Both the position numbers and the translations under genes were made by a program. This document shows, in pieces, positions 11,629 through 23,195 of a stretch of 64,000 bases of DNA. The stretch comes from Linyphia triangularis (taxonomy: Eukaryota; Arthropoda; Arachnida; Araneae; Linyphiidae). Under the pieces are notes generated by a model, which saw only the letters and a list, made by a program, of their open reading frames with translations, made no database searches and was not told the origin of the DNA. How positions within the stretch are numbered: position 1 is the stretch's first letter; every line of letters begins with the position of its first letter. The DNA is taken from contig OZ021731.1 of assembly GCA_963978545.1 (NCBI GenBank), positions 58,391,242 through 58,455,241 on the forward strand. Direction: 5' to 3'.

Positions 11629-12261
11629 TTAAATTTTATCAGAAAATAACAATGACGGACTTCGAAAAATAAGTGATTTTTTTTTTCAGGCACAAACCGG
11701 GCTCTAAAAGGGAAAGTTAGAGATGAAAAAAAAAGATCTTTGTCTCTACGAGAACTATTAATGTGTAGAATAACGTGTAAGAATTTAACAGCAATCAATC
11801 CGATAGAATTTGTTGTGTCACTTTCAAGAACAGATGCTCAACAACAACGAGACGCTCTCAAATATTCATTATACCTTCATTAATATTTCGAATTTTGGTC
11901 TAAAATTTTTACAATGTACTCTCAATATGTTTTACTTTTGAAATAAGTAAGAAAAAAAATCGATTTTTTTTTTTCAACCCCAGGTTACCTTAACAAACAT
12001 CATAGAGATCCTATCTATATTGGGAAGTTCCGAAACTAATTAAAATGTGTCCCTTTAAATGTATATTACGTGGTATATGTGGCGGGAAGACATCTCCTTG
12101 CAAGAGCAGAAACTGCTTATAAGCTATCCAGAACTTATAAGTTTGAGATCGGTGATTTCACTTATAAGTGAAGGATCTCTATTGAACCAAACAATAAGAA
12201 TCATAGTTAGTGGTACAGAAATGTAATAATTTTGTCTAATTGTAGGTAAGACAACTACAAA

Positions 12262-12351
12262 ATGGACATCTGTATACTAGAACTCTCAGCCTTTCTGTTT
12301 TTCGTGGTCTTCGGTGTGTTTCTTTACTCGACGTGTGTACGGTTTCTGAGG
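12262..12351 (+). CDS. Gene 1, first coding exon (membrane anchor)
   Basis: ATG at 12262 in good context (acaaaATGg) opens a 30-codon frame that ends at a strong donor, CTGAGG|GTAAGTG. The peptide begins MDICILELSAFLFFVV and continues hydrophobic to about residue 24, then has arginines. That is a typical signal-anchor or single transmembrane segment with no cleavage-site signature I would trust. The exon ends in phase 0, matching the phase-0 start of the exon at 15225. Just upstream, 'tctaattgtag' at 12234-12244 could be the acceptor of a 5' UTR exon. Joining this exon to 15225 is an inference from strand, phase and spacing. Additional exons in the 2.9-kb intron cannot be excluded. Confidence 0.6.
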
Positions 12352-13306
12352 GTAAGTGAAACGTTTACAAGTAATGTTTTAAGAGCTAATGCTTAAAAAA
12401 TTTTGTGGCAGACGCCTCTTCTGAATGTTATACATAACTGAACGGTGATTTTCCGGTCACCAGTCGTCGTATCGATTAAGGTTACTAATCATTTTATGCC
12501 AGCGACTTGCACCCACCGTATGAACGCTTCATTCCAGATACTGGAGAAGTTGTTCGACATGTGCTCGCCTGTAGATGGCAGATCCAGTAAATCAAATATT
12601 TTCTATTTGCTAGAGCGTCAACTCCCCATCACCTCTGTTCTCTTGTAGCTATCGACAGGCGGCGTAATAATCGCTCAATAACTGGATTGTTCCTGCTGCT
12701 GGTCCTGTGTAAACGAAAAGCTTACATTTTAATCGAAGTGACCTTAATATTTCACTGGCTGGCGTTCCAGCTTCTGGCAGTGTGAAAATCAGTGTTAAGA
12801 TAATAGAAACCCATCATAGTTGATTATCACTTGCAATGCATGTTTTTATAATAAATTGAGTGGGGGGATTTTGGATTGAACAGGACGCTATCGATGCAGA
12901 CATACATTTTTTAATATAAATTTTTGCGAGGTTGTTTGTGCATATTTGTCTACAGCAATTATAAATCAGGTTATAACAATTTTTGCCTGGTTTTAGCCGT
13001 TTTCAAACTTTTAATTAGCATTCTCTAATTAGTATTTGCAATTATACACATTTTCTTTAACTTTTAATTTATTTGTATTCTCACAAAATCACTTACAAGT
13101 AACTTAAATAGCTTTTCCCTTCAAATAAATTGATTGTAAAAACCGCATAAGGTTAAAAAATACCCGTCTTCTTTCAACCATTAATTCCAAAGATAAGATA
13201 GAAATATTTTCAAAATATTTAGGAAGATAGACTATAAGTTTCTTTCTACTATCAAAATGCGTCAAAATATATTGGATTTAACTAAATAAGTATAAATGGT
13301 TTTAAT

Positions 13307-13481
13307 TGGTTGTATTCAGATTATCTGGCGCCGTCAGCAACACGAGGGCTATAATGCGCCGAAACATTCGTCATTAGACAAGCCAACATACATTTACAAA
13401 CACCCATGCCAACACGGGACTCGAACCCGCAACCTCGCGGTCTAGAAGCTAGCACGCTAACCACTATACTGTTTGGTCGGC
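13307..13481 (-). mobile_element. SINE A copy 8
   Basis: Full-length minus-strand copy with a perfect 14-bp duplication TAAATGGTTTTAAT at 13293-13306 and 13482-13495. Confidence 0.9.
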
Positions 13482-13938
13482 TAAATGGTTTTAATATTGA
13501 AGGTGATCGAAAATGGCTTTGATAAAAAGATTATTTCAACTTTCAGCTACGAAACCAGGATTCGCAGTTTAGTGTTAAAAATAAGTTAATATTGTTTAGT
13601 TTCAGTAACTTGAAAAGAAAAATTTGTTGAGGTGGTTAAAAATGCTTTCATAATTGATTGTTTGAAATTTTACAGTGACGATCAGTGGTAAAAATTGGGT
13701 GTTAAAAGCAAAGAAGCAACTGAAAAATTTGCGACGATATCACAATAAAAATACTAAATTTTAAAAATTGAAAGAGCGACTGACCCTGTTCACTTCTCCC
13801 ATTCCAATAACAGCCACTATCAGTGCGCCCTCTTTCAAAATATCCCCCCTCCCCTTGCATCGCATGCGACAGGAGCTGGTAAAAAATCCTGGATAGGTTT
13901 GGTTTCTCGCTGTAATTCAAAATTCATATTAAAATATA

Positions 13939-14140
13939 GGCCAACCTGATGGCTGTGGCCGATCAAACGGTATAGTGGTTAGCGTGCTAGCTTCTAGACC
14001 ACGAGGTTGCGGGTTCGAATCCTGGAATTAGGTATGGATGTTCGTTGTGGTTCGGAATCCACGTTAAGCTGTAGGTCCTTGCCTGATTAGCCTTTATTGT
14101 GCACAAATAGGTCGTTGAGCGTGCAAAACCAAACCAATCC
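13939..14140 (+). mobile_element. Mosaic SINE: B leader, A tRNA body, B tail
   Basis: The first bases GGCCAACCTGATGGCTGTG match the leader of SINE B at 7545. From GCCGATCAAACGGTATAGTG to GGGTTCGAATCC it matches SINE A. From ATGGATGTTCGTTGTGG through GTCGTTGAGCGTGC it returns to SINE B. The junctions are at the start of the tRNA region and just after the B box. No clear duplication flanks it. Confidence 0.8.
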
Positions 14141-15224
14141 AAGCAATCAATTTTGCAATTTGGTGTATTTAAAATTTATACTTGTCTTACCAACAAGTCC
14201 CATGTATTTTTCTTTTGTCTCTCATTGTTTTGCAGCTATGTCATTTCAAAGTTAGATATTCCTTTTTGAAAAACTGTATTTACAGCTGTGTGAAAACGCA
14301 CCTATGTACCTTAATTACAGCAGAAAAATTAACAGTGGATTCACAGAATACCTTTAACTGAATTACTAACCAGGCATAGTACTTTTACAGCAGTATTTCC
14401 GCGTTAATTTCCATCCCCTAGCAAATTTCTTCGTGATTTTATAATTGGAAGCTAAATTTTATTAGAGAAATTGTAAGGTCTCGAGTCTATGGAGAAAAAA
14501 AAATTATTTTAACACTTTAACCTGATCACACTTTAACCTGAAGCGTATCTGAATATTTCTCTGAATATTTTAACGTGGTAGTTAACATGTTAAACTTGAT
14601 TAAATATATTAGGACAATATCAATTGCATCGGTATTACAATAAAGTACAGGATCATACAATATGAAAGTTCTTTGAAAATTTCACTTAAAAATAAATATT
14701 GTACGGGAAATTTGATTGTATTGCATAATACCGCAATTTTTACAAAAGAAATAAAATAAATTTTATCATAATATCCCTTGCATTTTATGTTTATTTTAAA
14801 GTGACATAGTCAAAAAAACTTATGAAATTATGCTGGAGGAAATGTGATAGTGTAATTGCTCAACAAGGATCTGCTGTTTTATAAAAGTTGAACTACTGCA
14901 GTCACATTTCAAGTTCAACGTTATTTTATTATACTGCCCTCAATAGAGTAGAATGATCATCTAGAATGCATGAGTTTCACTGATCAGTTTAAGTAAGAAA
15001 GCTCGAGAAGAAAATAATAATTCTTCAAATATATATTTTCTTCTTTTGAAGTTCCTTCCAAAAATGGAACATTAACAAATATAAATAAACTGAAACATAA
15101 AACTACAAACTCAGTTTTAAAATGCTTTGGTTCCCGTGCACTTTACGCACTGTTAGAACTTTTAAATATATTATACACTTCATACAGGAAAAAACAACTT
15201 GACGCTCTAATTCTTTTATTATAG

Positions 15225-16112
15225 TGTATTCTATATGGCCAAGAGCTAGATACAAAAGAACTTCACAGACTTGTTCCTGACGAGAATTATGATTCAATTT
15301 TGAAAAAGAAGAAACAGCATGAAATTGTTCCAAAAGAACCCTTGGACAATGGACTGCATATTCTGCAAACATCCACTTTACCAATCCCAGACTCTTCTTT
15401 AGTTAAGAATCTACTTACAAAAGACAAACCCGCGGCAGGATTAACAATTGCCAGTTATTCAACAAAAACGGATGATACAATGTCATTACTTCAAGATGTA
15501 TCTTCACAAGCATCACAATGCTCAACTAGACTTGCTCAGAAGCATAAAGCATCGTGGGATTTGCTTACGAATGGAAACAACGGACGCTTTATTCCTATTA
15601 CCTTAAAAGGATTGTCCGAGGGTGAGTCTCAAAACTATTCTGTCCTGGAGATGCCTAAAAAAATGCTTCCAATTTGTCCAGTGAGGGAAAAAGCGTCCGA
15701 TAGGAAGATCTTCACTATCGCCAAATCTGATGAGGTTGCACAACTCAGTCTAGATGACTTGAAAACATCAGTAGCTACGATTTCTACCGGTCCATGTCTT
15801 GTGGTAGAACAAACTATGGACGATTCACTACAAGTTGGTAGTATTTCTACAGAATCAATAGTTGATGTGTTTCAGGCTTCTAATATCAAGAAAAGGCTAT
15901 CTGTCGAAGTGGAGTATTTTTCTCAAAATATAAAATCACAAGAGATGATCTCGGCAATTATTGCTGAAGATACTTCAGATGATGATGAATGCGTGACTGC
16001 TAAGGTAGTAAAAGAACTAGAAATTAATGACATTTCTTCAACAGAACGAAGTGCCCTTAGTATAGTTCCAATGGAGTTTCTTTATCCATGTTTACCTTAC
16101 TTTAATCCTTGA
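15225..16112 (+). CDS. Gene 1, terminal coding exon; unrecognised protein
   Basis: An acceptor 'ttcttttattatag' at 15211-15224 opens a frame of 295 codons ending in TGA at 16110-16112. The frame is open upstream of the first possible initiator, with CILYGQELDTKELHRLVPDE preceding a KKKK stretch, which argues for an internal exon start rather than a start codon. The product is Ser/Thr-rich and low in hydrophobic segments. It has an acidic cluster (EDTSDDDEC) about 50 residues from the end, resembling CK2 or sorting-type clusters, and a C-terminus FLYPCLPYFNP. Joined to the anchor exon it would be a single-pass protein of about 325 residues with a long, probably cytosolic tail. I do not recognise the family. 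A partial inverted copy lies at 25306-27154, and the two copies keep an open frame over about 100 codons, which supports real coding. Confidence 0.7.
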   Translation, partial: CILYGQELDTKELHRLVPDENYDSILKKKKQHEIVPKEPLDNGLHILQTSTLPIPDSSLVKNLLTKDKPAAGLTIASYSTKTDDTMSLLQDVSSQASQCSTRLAQKHKASWDLLTNGNNGRFIPITLKGLSEGESQNYSVLEMPKKMLPICPVREKASDRKIFTIAKSDEVAQLSLDDLKTSVATISTGPCLVVEQTMDDSLQVGSISTESIVDVFQASNIKKRLSVEVEYFSQNIKSQEMISAIIAEDTSDDDECVTAKVVKELEINDISSTERSALSIVPMEFLYPCLPYFNP

Positions 16113-17465
16113 AGCTATTCATTGTATGTTTAGGAAAGAACTCTTCTGTAATTAAAGCTTTCATTTGAGAAATCTTATTCATTGATAAAAATGTTACATT
16201 ATAGAGTTATGTTTTTCAACAATAAAACTGTTTTTAGATTGATTTTGATTATTATTTGTAAGCATTTGATACAAAATAATTTCAGTTTAAACCTGGAGAA
16301 TTTGACTAGGTAAGCTGAATGTATAATTTAAAATGCTAAATATTTTACGTTGACAAGAAAGTATTGGAAATAGTAAGATCTCAATTAGGAAACAAGACCA
16401 TTATGTGAAACGGCACTTTAAAATACCATTCATATTTCTTGCTTGAATACAAAAAAAAATACTGTTTCTTGCGAGTATTATAGTGCGATGATTTTGGATT
16501 TAATATTTTTATATATCCCGGAAGGTGAGAGACACCATGTCACATTTTTGTATTTGCTCAGGAAAAACAATTTTCCATAACTTTGAGCTTTCAAAATTTG
16601 TTTCTTCGTTACTTATAGAAACAGCTCAAATTTTTTAAACATTGTTATTGGCATTGATAAGTAATTGAAAGTATTGATGCTAGTATTTATTTATGAAAAT
16701 TAATTTTAAAAAATGAACATTGTGTCCTTTACCTCCAGAACATATACCTTCCTTAATATTAGAGGAATCAAAAATGGTATTTTCAAGTTTAAAATGCGTG
16801 TTCTTCATTTAATGTTTTCTACAATAACAGTTCATTTATGAAATGTTCTTCATGATTGTAAACTTTAAAAACTTATTCAAATAAATATTAGAGGCTTTAT
16901 GCTGTGAAATATTAAATTAGGAGATACGTGTTTTAAAGCCTTTCATTGTATTAAAATGATAACTAAGTTAATCTTAAACTTTATAAAAAAAATACTCTAA
17001 TAGAATTTATGGTTTGTGTAAAAAAACTTGGATGTTTACTACTCAAATTATATGTTATTTGGCTAAGCTAAATAAAAAGCGTTCAGCTTAACAAAAAATG
17101 TATGTCGTGTACTAATGGTAAATGAAATCAAATTCACAGATGACTGTTAGAGAATCCCAATTTTTAGTTATGAAAATTTTAAAAACTTCATTTTGAGCCC
17201 ATTGGCAACCGTCAAATGACATCAAAATTCCATACTCTCCCTTTATTTTTCCAACTACATTTTTTTTTAAATATAAAATATATGTTGAAACTACATTTAC
17301 TAGTAAGTCCGTGCTCAACTTAATCATGTAAGCTTATTTAAAGGATTTTTTTTTTATAAGTCCATCAGCGTTGGTGTTCTAAATATGATTGAGAGATACG
17401 ATTCAACAAGTTCCCTTTATGTGCTTAAATTGTGACTTTCTCTTTTCTATAGTGCTGCCATCTAT
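15812..17465 (+). repeat. Left arm of a large inverted duplication
   Basis: This segment returns as reverse complement at 23845-27154. It covers the last 100 codons of gene 1, its 3' UTR and about 1.2 kb of downstream DNA. Anchors: 'aactatgga' (15812) with 'tccatagtt' (27146), 'cccggaaggtgagagacacc' near 16519 with its complement near 24883, and 'agtgctgccatcta' near 17451 with its complement near 23845. The downstream part has no gene of its own. Confidence 0.88.
16221..16226 (+). other. Poly(A) signal of gene 1
   Basis: AATAAA 109 nt after the stop codon, followed by a T/GT-rich stretch ('gattttgattattatttg'). Confidence 0.65.
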
Positions 17466-17879
17466 AGAAATGCCACAAAATATAAAACCCTAAAAATACG
17501 ATAAAAAAAACTTTTTATTGTTTACTATAATGATGAGTGAATAGTAGTAGTTGAACAAACAACCAAAGAAATAGCATTTCGGATTAGCAGTTTTAGTTTA
17601 ACGTTGGCATATATTGGAAATGTGATAACTCTGTCAAAATCTTCAGGCGAGCATTAAAACCTTCTAAAATTGTATTTCAACAAAAAAAAATTGCTCTTTC
17701 GTCTTTTACTCAGGTATCATAAATTTATTTTTGCAATCAAGTTGCAGTTTTCACTGATCGATGAGTTTCTTTTCCTGTTTCCAGAAATTCTAAAAATGGG
17801 TGCAGACCAAAAGTTGAGTTGGGGCCTTTTTACTCTAAGCCGACGATATGCCTTAGAAAAAAGTTTAGGTATAAGCATA

Positions 17880-18525
17880 CATTGGAAAAATGGCTTCTTT
17901 TTTTTTTCTCACTAAACAAGTGTTAAAAAATTTACACATCTGCACAAAAAATATTCATTTGATGGTATTTAAATGATTTATTCAAATCTAATTACCTAAT
18001 TAGAGTATAACTGAACTGATCATAACTCAATTTGTACTTTATTTACAACTTTAAATTCAAACTGCAAACGAAAAACAATTATTTGAATCAGGGAACAAAC
18101 TAAAACTGTAAATTTAACTTAAATATTTTTTAATATAATTTTGTTTTGAAAGTATTTAAAACTACCGACTTTTTATTAAAACGTCAAGATTCAAAATTAA
18201 GTTAAAAATTAATTATTGTAAGCATGAGTTATACCCTAGTACGTTTTCTGTCCTACATTATACGTTTTAAATTATAAGAAGAATTACTGGAGTTTTCTTT
18301 AGAAGTTGCGGAGGTATACCGTCCGCACACGCATCGTGTGAATAGCCCCATTGAACTTTATGTACAAAACCTGTTGATTCGGAAGCAACTGCCCTCACGA
18401 AATTCTGACTTCTGTAAATCCGCTCGAAGGTTTTGAAGTCCCGGACCGCTCTCCGCACCGTGTGAAATGCTCTATTCAAAATACATTGATGAAACTTTTT
18501 GTGGGCCCGCACTCGAGTCTTCACT
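17880..18525 (-). mobile_element. Diverged copy of the TTA-flanked MITE of 36652
   Basis: Shares with the reverse complement of 36652-37383 the blocks 'atgtacaaaacctgtt', 'attcaaaatacattg', 'gtgggc' and an AT-rich interior with 'aattacctaattag'. Its terminal CTCTTTCACA block is eroded (18514-18525), so the boundaries are approximate. Confidence 0.55.
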
Positions 18526-18699
18526 AGGGTAGTTCAAAAAAAATTTCAGCAACAGACCAAGACACTCCCTAATTCTTTTACATTTACCACCCATAGTATT
18601 ATTATCCTAAAATTTTAGCTTCCTACTCCTATAAGAAGGTGGCGTTCAATGACCATTCATTTTTACAGTTTTTTGTAATTTCGCATAATTTTCGAGTTT

Positions 18700-19820
18700 T
18701 ATGCTAATAAGAACGTAAGTTTTTTAATATATGCAATATAGTTAGGCAACAGTTATCGTATCTGGCAACATCCATATTATCAAACACACCGTGATGGTAT
18801 CGAAAAACTTCTTGTGTCTCAAAGTTGAGTGGTGGAAGAACAGGGAAATATATTTCAAAAACTGTTTTTATGCTAGGCAATGGCAAGTTGAGAATTAAAT
18901 TTGGACAAAGTTTTGATACTATGAGTATAACTACTGGTTGTGTATAAGAGGCATGCATTAATTTGGAGAAAAAATTGGACGAACTATTGTAGCTATCCTG
19001 CCGGCACCATGTTATAGAACTACTATTGGCAAAGTTATTTAAGATGTGCCATCATGTTCCCCAGAAGTTTCCCTCTTAAGCAGACTTAAAACCGTTTGAA
19101 AAAGAATTGCACATATAAATTTCCAGGATTTAGAACTGAAAGATGCTAAAGAGTTTAAAATGTCAAATTTAGCCTTCCTTTCAACTGTGGATAAATCTAT
19201 GATGATTAGAGATGATTATAAAAAAAAGTAATCTATCTGACATTTATCGTTTTGGACAATCCACAAGAGAAAATCCTTTGGAGAGCAGCAGGTGCTATTC
19301 ATCACCCACAATGGATGGCTAAACTCCTATACATTTCTAAATCCTTCTATTCAGAGATCAGCAAGAAGTTTTCCATGTCTAATAGAGAAGAAATGCTGCT
19401 CCATCAATTTGTACAGTTTAATACTTGTTTGTATAGTTAAGATATGGATAGAATAGATAAGATAATTTATTCTAAAATTGAAATATCAGCTGGAAAAGTT
19501 TTGAAAAAGCTTTTATGGTATCTTTCAAATGAATTGGTTGGTTATGCCATATTTTCACACAAAATTACAGCAAAAGAAAAATTAAAAAGTATTGCAGATG
19601 TGAATAACTCAAAAGATTCCAGAAATATAAAAGAGTGCGAGCTATTAAAAATGTTGAAAGATAATGCCAGTCTTGGAGAATTTGTGACAAAAAGAACTCT
19701 TGATATGGCAGTTTTTCAATATTATGTTATCGAACATGTCTCTACTATGACAGTGGGTTTCTATAATCTGAATGGCAACATCTACAGGATTTATGTTGTT
19801 TACAATGTCCATACCTAACC
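18700..19820 (+). pseudogene. Decayed copy of a multicopy uncharacterised arthropod gene
   Basis: Plus-strand frames, broken by stops and frameshifts, read in order: a segment with DGIEKLLVSQS then SFDTMSITTGCV, one with LSCRHHVIELLLAKLFKM, one with VDKSMMIRDDYKK, then VLDNPQEKI followed by LWRAAGAIHHPQWMAKLLY, LLWYLSNELVGYAIFSHKI and LGEFVTKRTL. From memory this order matches a family of uncharacterised proteins repeated in arthropod and cnidarian genomes (FDTT..N.G, CRHH, RDDY, W.APGA.H.ARWM, HLWYL.EEL motifs); I know no function for it. Between 19252 and 19818 the frame is interrupted only by one TAA at 19438-19440. Upstream it shifts frame at least twice. A mobile carrier is likely, but none is identified. 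Confidence 0.6.
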
Positions 19821-21540
19821 CGTATTTTTTAGATGTTATTAACTGTTCATTCGATTGATTTCAATTAAATGTTGTTCTTTGTGTAGAAGATTGAGTGTCG
19901 TTTGAAAACGTTCATTAAGTACAGCTGCACATTTAGAAACTTTGAATAGAGTTGAAACTTAGACATTTTTTTTTCTCACTAGTTCAATCTTTATTGAATG
20001 AGAATTTTATGATTTGAAATGGTATTATGGTATTTACACAATTTCCGATCGACCATTTTCTGCATAAAAAAAAAGTAGCCAAGTTGTACTGTAATGCTTG
20101 GTTAAATAATAATAAAAAAATAAACAACTCAACTACATAACACCACACTAATTAGCAATTTCGTATTTAGGAGTACTAATCGCTTATTTTGAATGCTTTT
20201 CAGAATTTTATATCGCCTAATCTATAGGGGCAATTTTATCAGAATTTCAAAAGTTTAATGGAGTAGCAGGGGAGGGGGGGGGTAACGAGCGTTTGTGAGC
20301 AGGAGCGAAGCCCTCTAGTGTTTAATTATTTCATAAACTTTTACAAACTTATTTAACATTTTTTAGTTATGGTATAGATAAAATTTTTAAGAAAAATGCT
20401 TTCAATTATACTTATTACCAAATCCACTACAAATACCCCAAAATGCACAAAGTACGAAATTTTACAGCTCATTGAGCGCCATCTTTTAATTATAGTAGGA
20501 TTCTGAAATTTTGCTAGAACATTTGTATGGGTAGATGTAAAAAAAAAAAAAAAATGAGGGGTTGTCCTGGTCTCTAGGTTAAAAAAAAAATTTCCCCATA
20601 TATTTTTGAACCACCCTGGTCCTCCCCGTGTGAAAGAGGCTTTATGCGTTGAAGTACATCTGAAATCTTTGTCACCTAGATTAAAATAAAGTCATTGGCT
20701 GACAATTTAAATTTAGGACAGATTATAAATGCCTCCTGAAAAAGTAATTTATGGATTTTTCATGGTATATCAGTTACTTTTTCTTTTGAAATATGTATGA
20801 ACCCTTCTAAATTTTTGCATTTGTTACGCTAAGAAAAAAAAAGAACTAAGAGGAAAAAAATCCAACTATGACTACATGTTATATTCTAATTAACGAAATA
20901 GGAAAATACCATTGTAATTCTCTGAAGGTTTTTAATTGTTTATAATTTGTCATACGGGGTCATCTACTTATTAAATCTAAAACTTTAAAAAAGCTCTAAA
21001 GCAACTCAAAGGCATATTTAGATTTAGCATAAAAAAAATCGCCCAAATGACAAATTTTCCACCAAGTGAATAGTAATTTAAATAAGAAGGAAATAATTTT
21101 AAAATGAAAAACTTTTTTTTTAGCCATAAATTCTCAAATGTATTTCAGAAAATTTTGTTTCAAATGATAAAGTTAACCACACATAAATAGCATGCAACTT
21201 TTGCATTATATATATATATATTTTAATTATTTATAAAAACAAATTTAGAATTGTTTTTAAATAAACTTTTTTTCTTTAGATTTATCAATGTCGAATACTA
21301 CATTTAATAAACTATTTCAACATTTGTGTTCAGAGTAAAGTCAAGTTTAAAAAAAAAAATAACATTCGTAATCGGTATTCAACGAAGTGTATACATTTTG
21401 TATTTATCGATTTTATAGTCGACAGTAGTATACGGTATATTTCTATTAAGTAGTCTAATCCTCAAAAAATGCCTAAATGTTATTCATTTACCATGCCCTA
21501 AGCCTTCATTTTCAATTTTATTTTAATATTGCAAAAAAAG
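19821..21540. other. Gene-free interval between the convergent genes
   Basis: AT-rich. It contains a G-tract followed by 'gagcaggagcgaagccctct' near 20301, which looks like a transposon end without a partner, an A-tract at 20540-20554, and at 20630-20645 a 'gtgtgaaagaggc' end like that of the TTA-flanked family at 36652 and 22995. Confidence 0.4.
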
Positions 21541-21571
21541 GTGAAATAAAACCTTAAATAAAAAATCTTAG

Positions 21572-21577
21572 TTTATT
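21572..21577 (-). other. Poly(A) signal of gene 2
   Basis: TTTATT on the plus strand, AATAAA on the minus strand, about 70 nt beyond the stop codon of the terminal exon. Confidence 0.6.
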
Positions 21578-21646
21578 TACATTAAAAGTTCATATTTACA
21601 ATACTGCAGAATGCGTTTTCCATGATGCATAATAATACATTGTTGC

Positions 21647-21751
21647 TCAAACATACAACCAATCCAAGTCATAATCAGCGGGCTTGAGGTCATCAGCGGG
21701 CTTGAAGTCATCGAGCTTGATGACATCACCGCCAGTAAACTCCTCTTCGTC
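21647..21751 (-). CDS. Gene 2, exon 4 (terminal): acidic KPAD-repeat tail
   Basis: On the minus strand, the acceptor 'tttttttttctttttacag' precedes GACGAAGAGGAG. The frame is 34 codons followed by TGA at 21647-21649. The peptide starts DEEEFTGG, contains FKPADDLKPADYD (a short KPAD duplication) and ends DWLYV. It is more GC-rich than the surroundings and enters in phase 0, agreeing with the phase-0 exit of the exon at 35353. This exon is too short to stand out as a long ORF. Confidence 0.75.
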   Translation of the reverse strand, partial: DEEEFTGGDVIKLDDFKPADDLKPADYDLDWLYV

Positions 21752-22050
21752 CTGTAAAAAGAAAAAAAAAATTTAAGACCACATGTAATGGAATATGTAG
21801 TAATTTAGCTCATGATTTCAGCTGAAACACATCAACTGAACACGATAGCAATAACAAGCGGATATTTAAATCAAATACTTGCATTACTAATAGTCCCTGA
21901 AGTTTGCCAATAGTAACTAATTTATAAAATAAAAAGCTGTGCAATTAAAAGTTGATAAAATTAGTAAATAGTGATATCAAAATTTTCAGTATCTAAATCT
22001 TTGTACCATTATTTTCGTTCATTTGTCGGAAAGGCTCTATCAGACGGGCG

Positions 22051-22515
22051 AATTCCTCAACCCTGACTCAGCTCGAGAAGCCCATTTCCTTGAGCAAAAT
22101 GTGTTTTTTGCTCGATCCATGATTGCAGTCAAGGATAATTTTAGCAAACAATTTTAGCATTCTTCAACCCTGACTCAGCTCTATCCTCAGCTCGAGAAGC
22201 CCATTTCCAGGAGCAAAATGTGTTTTTTGCCCGATCAATGATTGCAGTCAATGATAATTTTAGCAAACAAATTTAGCATTCCTCAACCCTGACTCATCTC
22301 TATCCTCAGCTCGAGAAGCCCATTTCTAGGAGAAAAATCTGTTTTTTGCCCGATCCATGATTGCAGTCAAGGATAATTTTATCAAACAAATTTAGCATTC
22401 CTCAACCCTGACTCAGGTCTATCCTCAGCTCGAGAAGCCCATTTCCTTGAGCAAAATGTGTTTTTTGACCGATCCATGATTGCAGTCAAAGATTTTAGCA
22501 AACGTATTTGGGTAC
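22051..22515. repeat. 119-bp tandem repeat, four units
   Basis: Units beginning 'tcaaccctgactca' start at 22057, 22164, 22283 and 22402. Spacings are 107, 119 and 119 bp; the first unit lacks the 12-bp 'ctatcctcagct' segment. The array lies in the last intron of gene 2, about 300 bp upstream of the terminal exon in transcription order. Confidence 0.88.
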
Positions 22516-22994
22516 CAATCGGATGCCTTCCGTTTTCGCCAACCATTGGCACGAATTTTGCTTACCACACGAAGTAAGTTAATGGAAATTTTAGCGAAGT
22601 ATAGATAGGATAATTGAAATTTAAAAAAACTTCAAGGAAATTATGCATGTGATTAGTGAAATACCTAAGCAATAAGATAAAAGTAATATTTTTGTGGAGA
22701 AGGTATCAGTGTCTGATGAACAATTACGTCTATGTGTTAACTGACATTTAAAATGGAATTGAAGAACATGCTACTGTTCTCTCCAAGCTTGACCTTAAAA
22801 ACACCATATGATGGTCTTAAAAATAAAATGAGCTTGCTTTCGTTTCTTTCTTAGATAAAAGAAATATAGCAACCGTAACTTTCTTTTGTCCATACTTTAA
22901 AATTATAATCTTATATTAAAAAATAAATCTCCAAAAATAACTAAATACTTTAAAACAACACCATCCACGTACTGCGTTCACTGAGTAAAAATAA

Positions 22995-23095
22995 TAAACT
23001 GTTTACAGATGCGGGCGAAACGTCTGCAGATATGGGCTCGTGTGAAAAGGCGTGAGTTTTCAGGCCCTCGTCCACACCGTGTGAAAGAGGCTTAA
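22995..23095. repeat. End fragment of the TTA-flanked MITE family
   Basis: 'gatgcgggcgaaacgtctgc' through 'ccgtgtgaaagaggc', followed by TTA, matches the right end of the element at 36652-37383 ('atgcgggcgaaacgtccgca' to 'ctgaaagagccc', then TTA). No matching left end is found nearby. Confidence 0.6.
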
Positions 23096-23195
23096 GCCAT
23101 TCTTATTCAATGCCGTTACGTTTTTTTCCTTTCTTACGTACAGCTCATTACATCTTTGTAGATTTAAGTGAAAACCTGACTTGTTAATTATATAT

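Larger units (their letters stand above)
12352..15224 (+). other. Putative intron of gene 1
   Basis: Begins GTAAGTG and ends with the pyrimidine-rich acceptor 'ttcttttattatag'. It contains SINE A copy 8 (13307-13481), the mosaic SINE (13939-14140) and otherwise AT-rich sequence in which I see no further exon. Confidence 0.5.

Noticed and set aside
20250..20325. Transposon end ('gagcaggagcgaagccctct' next to a G-tract)
   Set aside because: No inverted partner or flanking duplication was found in the window.
22051..22515. CRISPR-like array
   Set aside because: Head-to-tail 119-bp units with no separate repeats and spacers; the context is eukaryotic.
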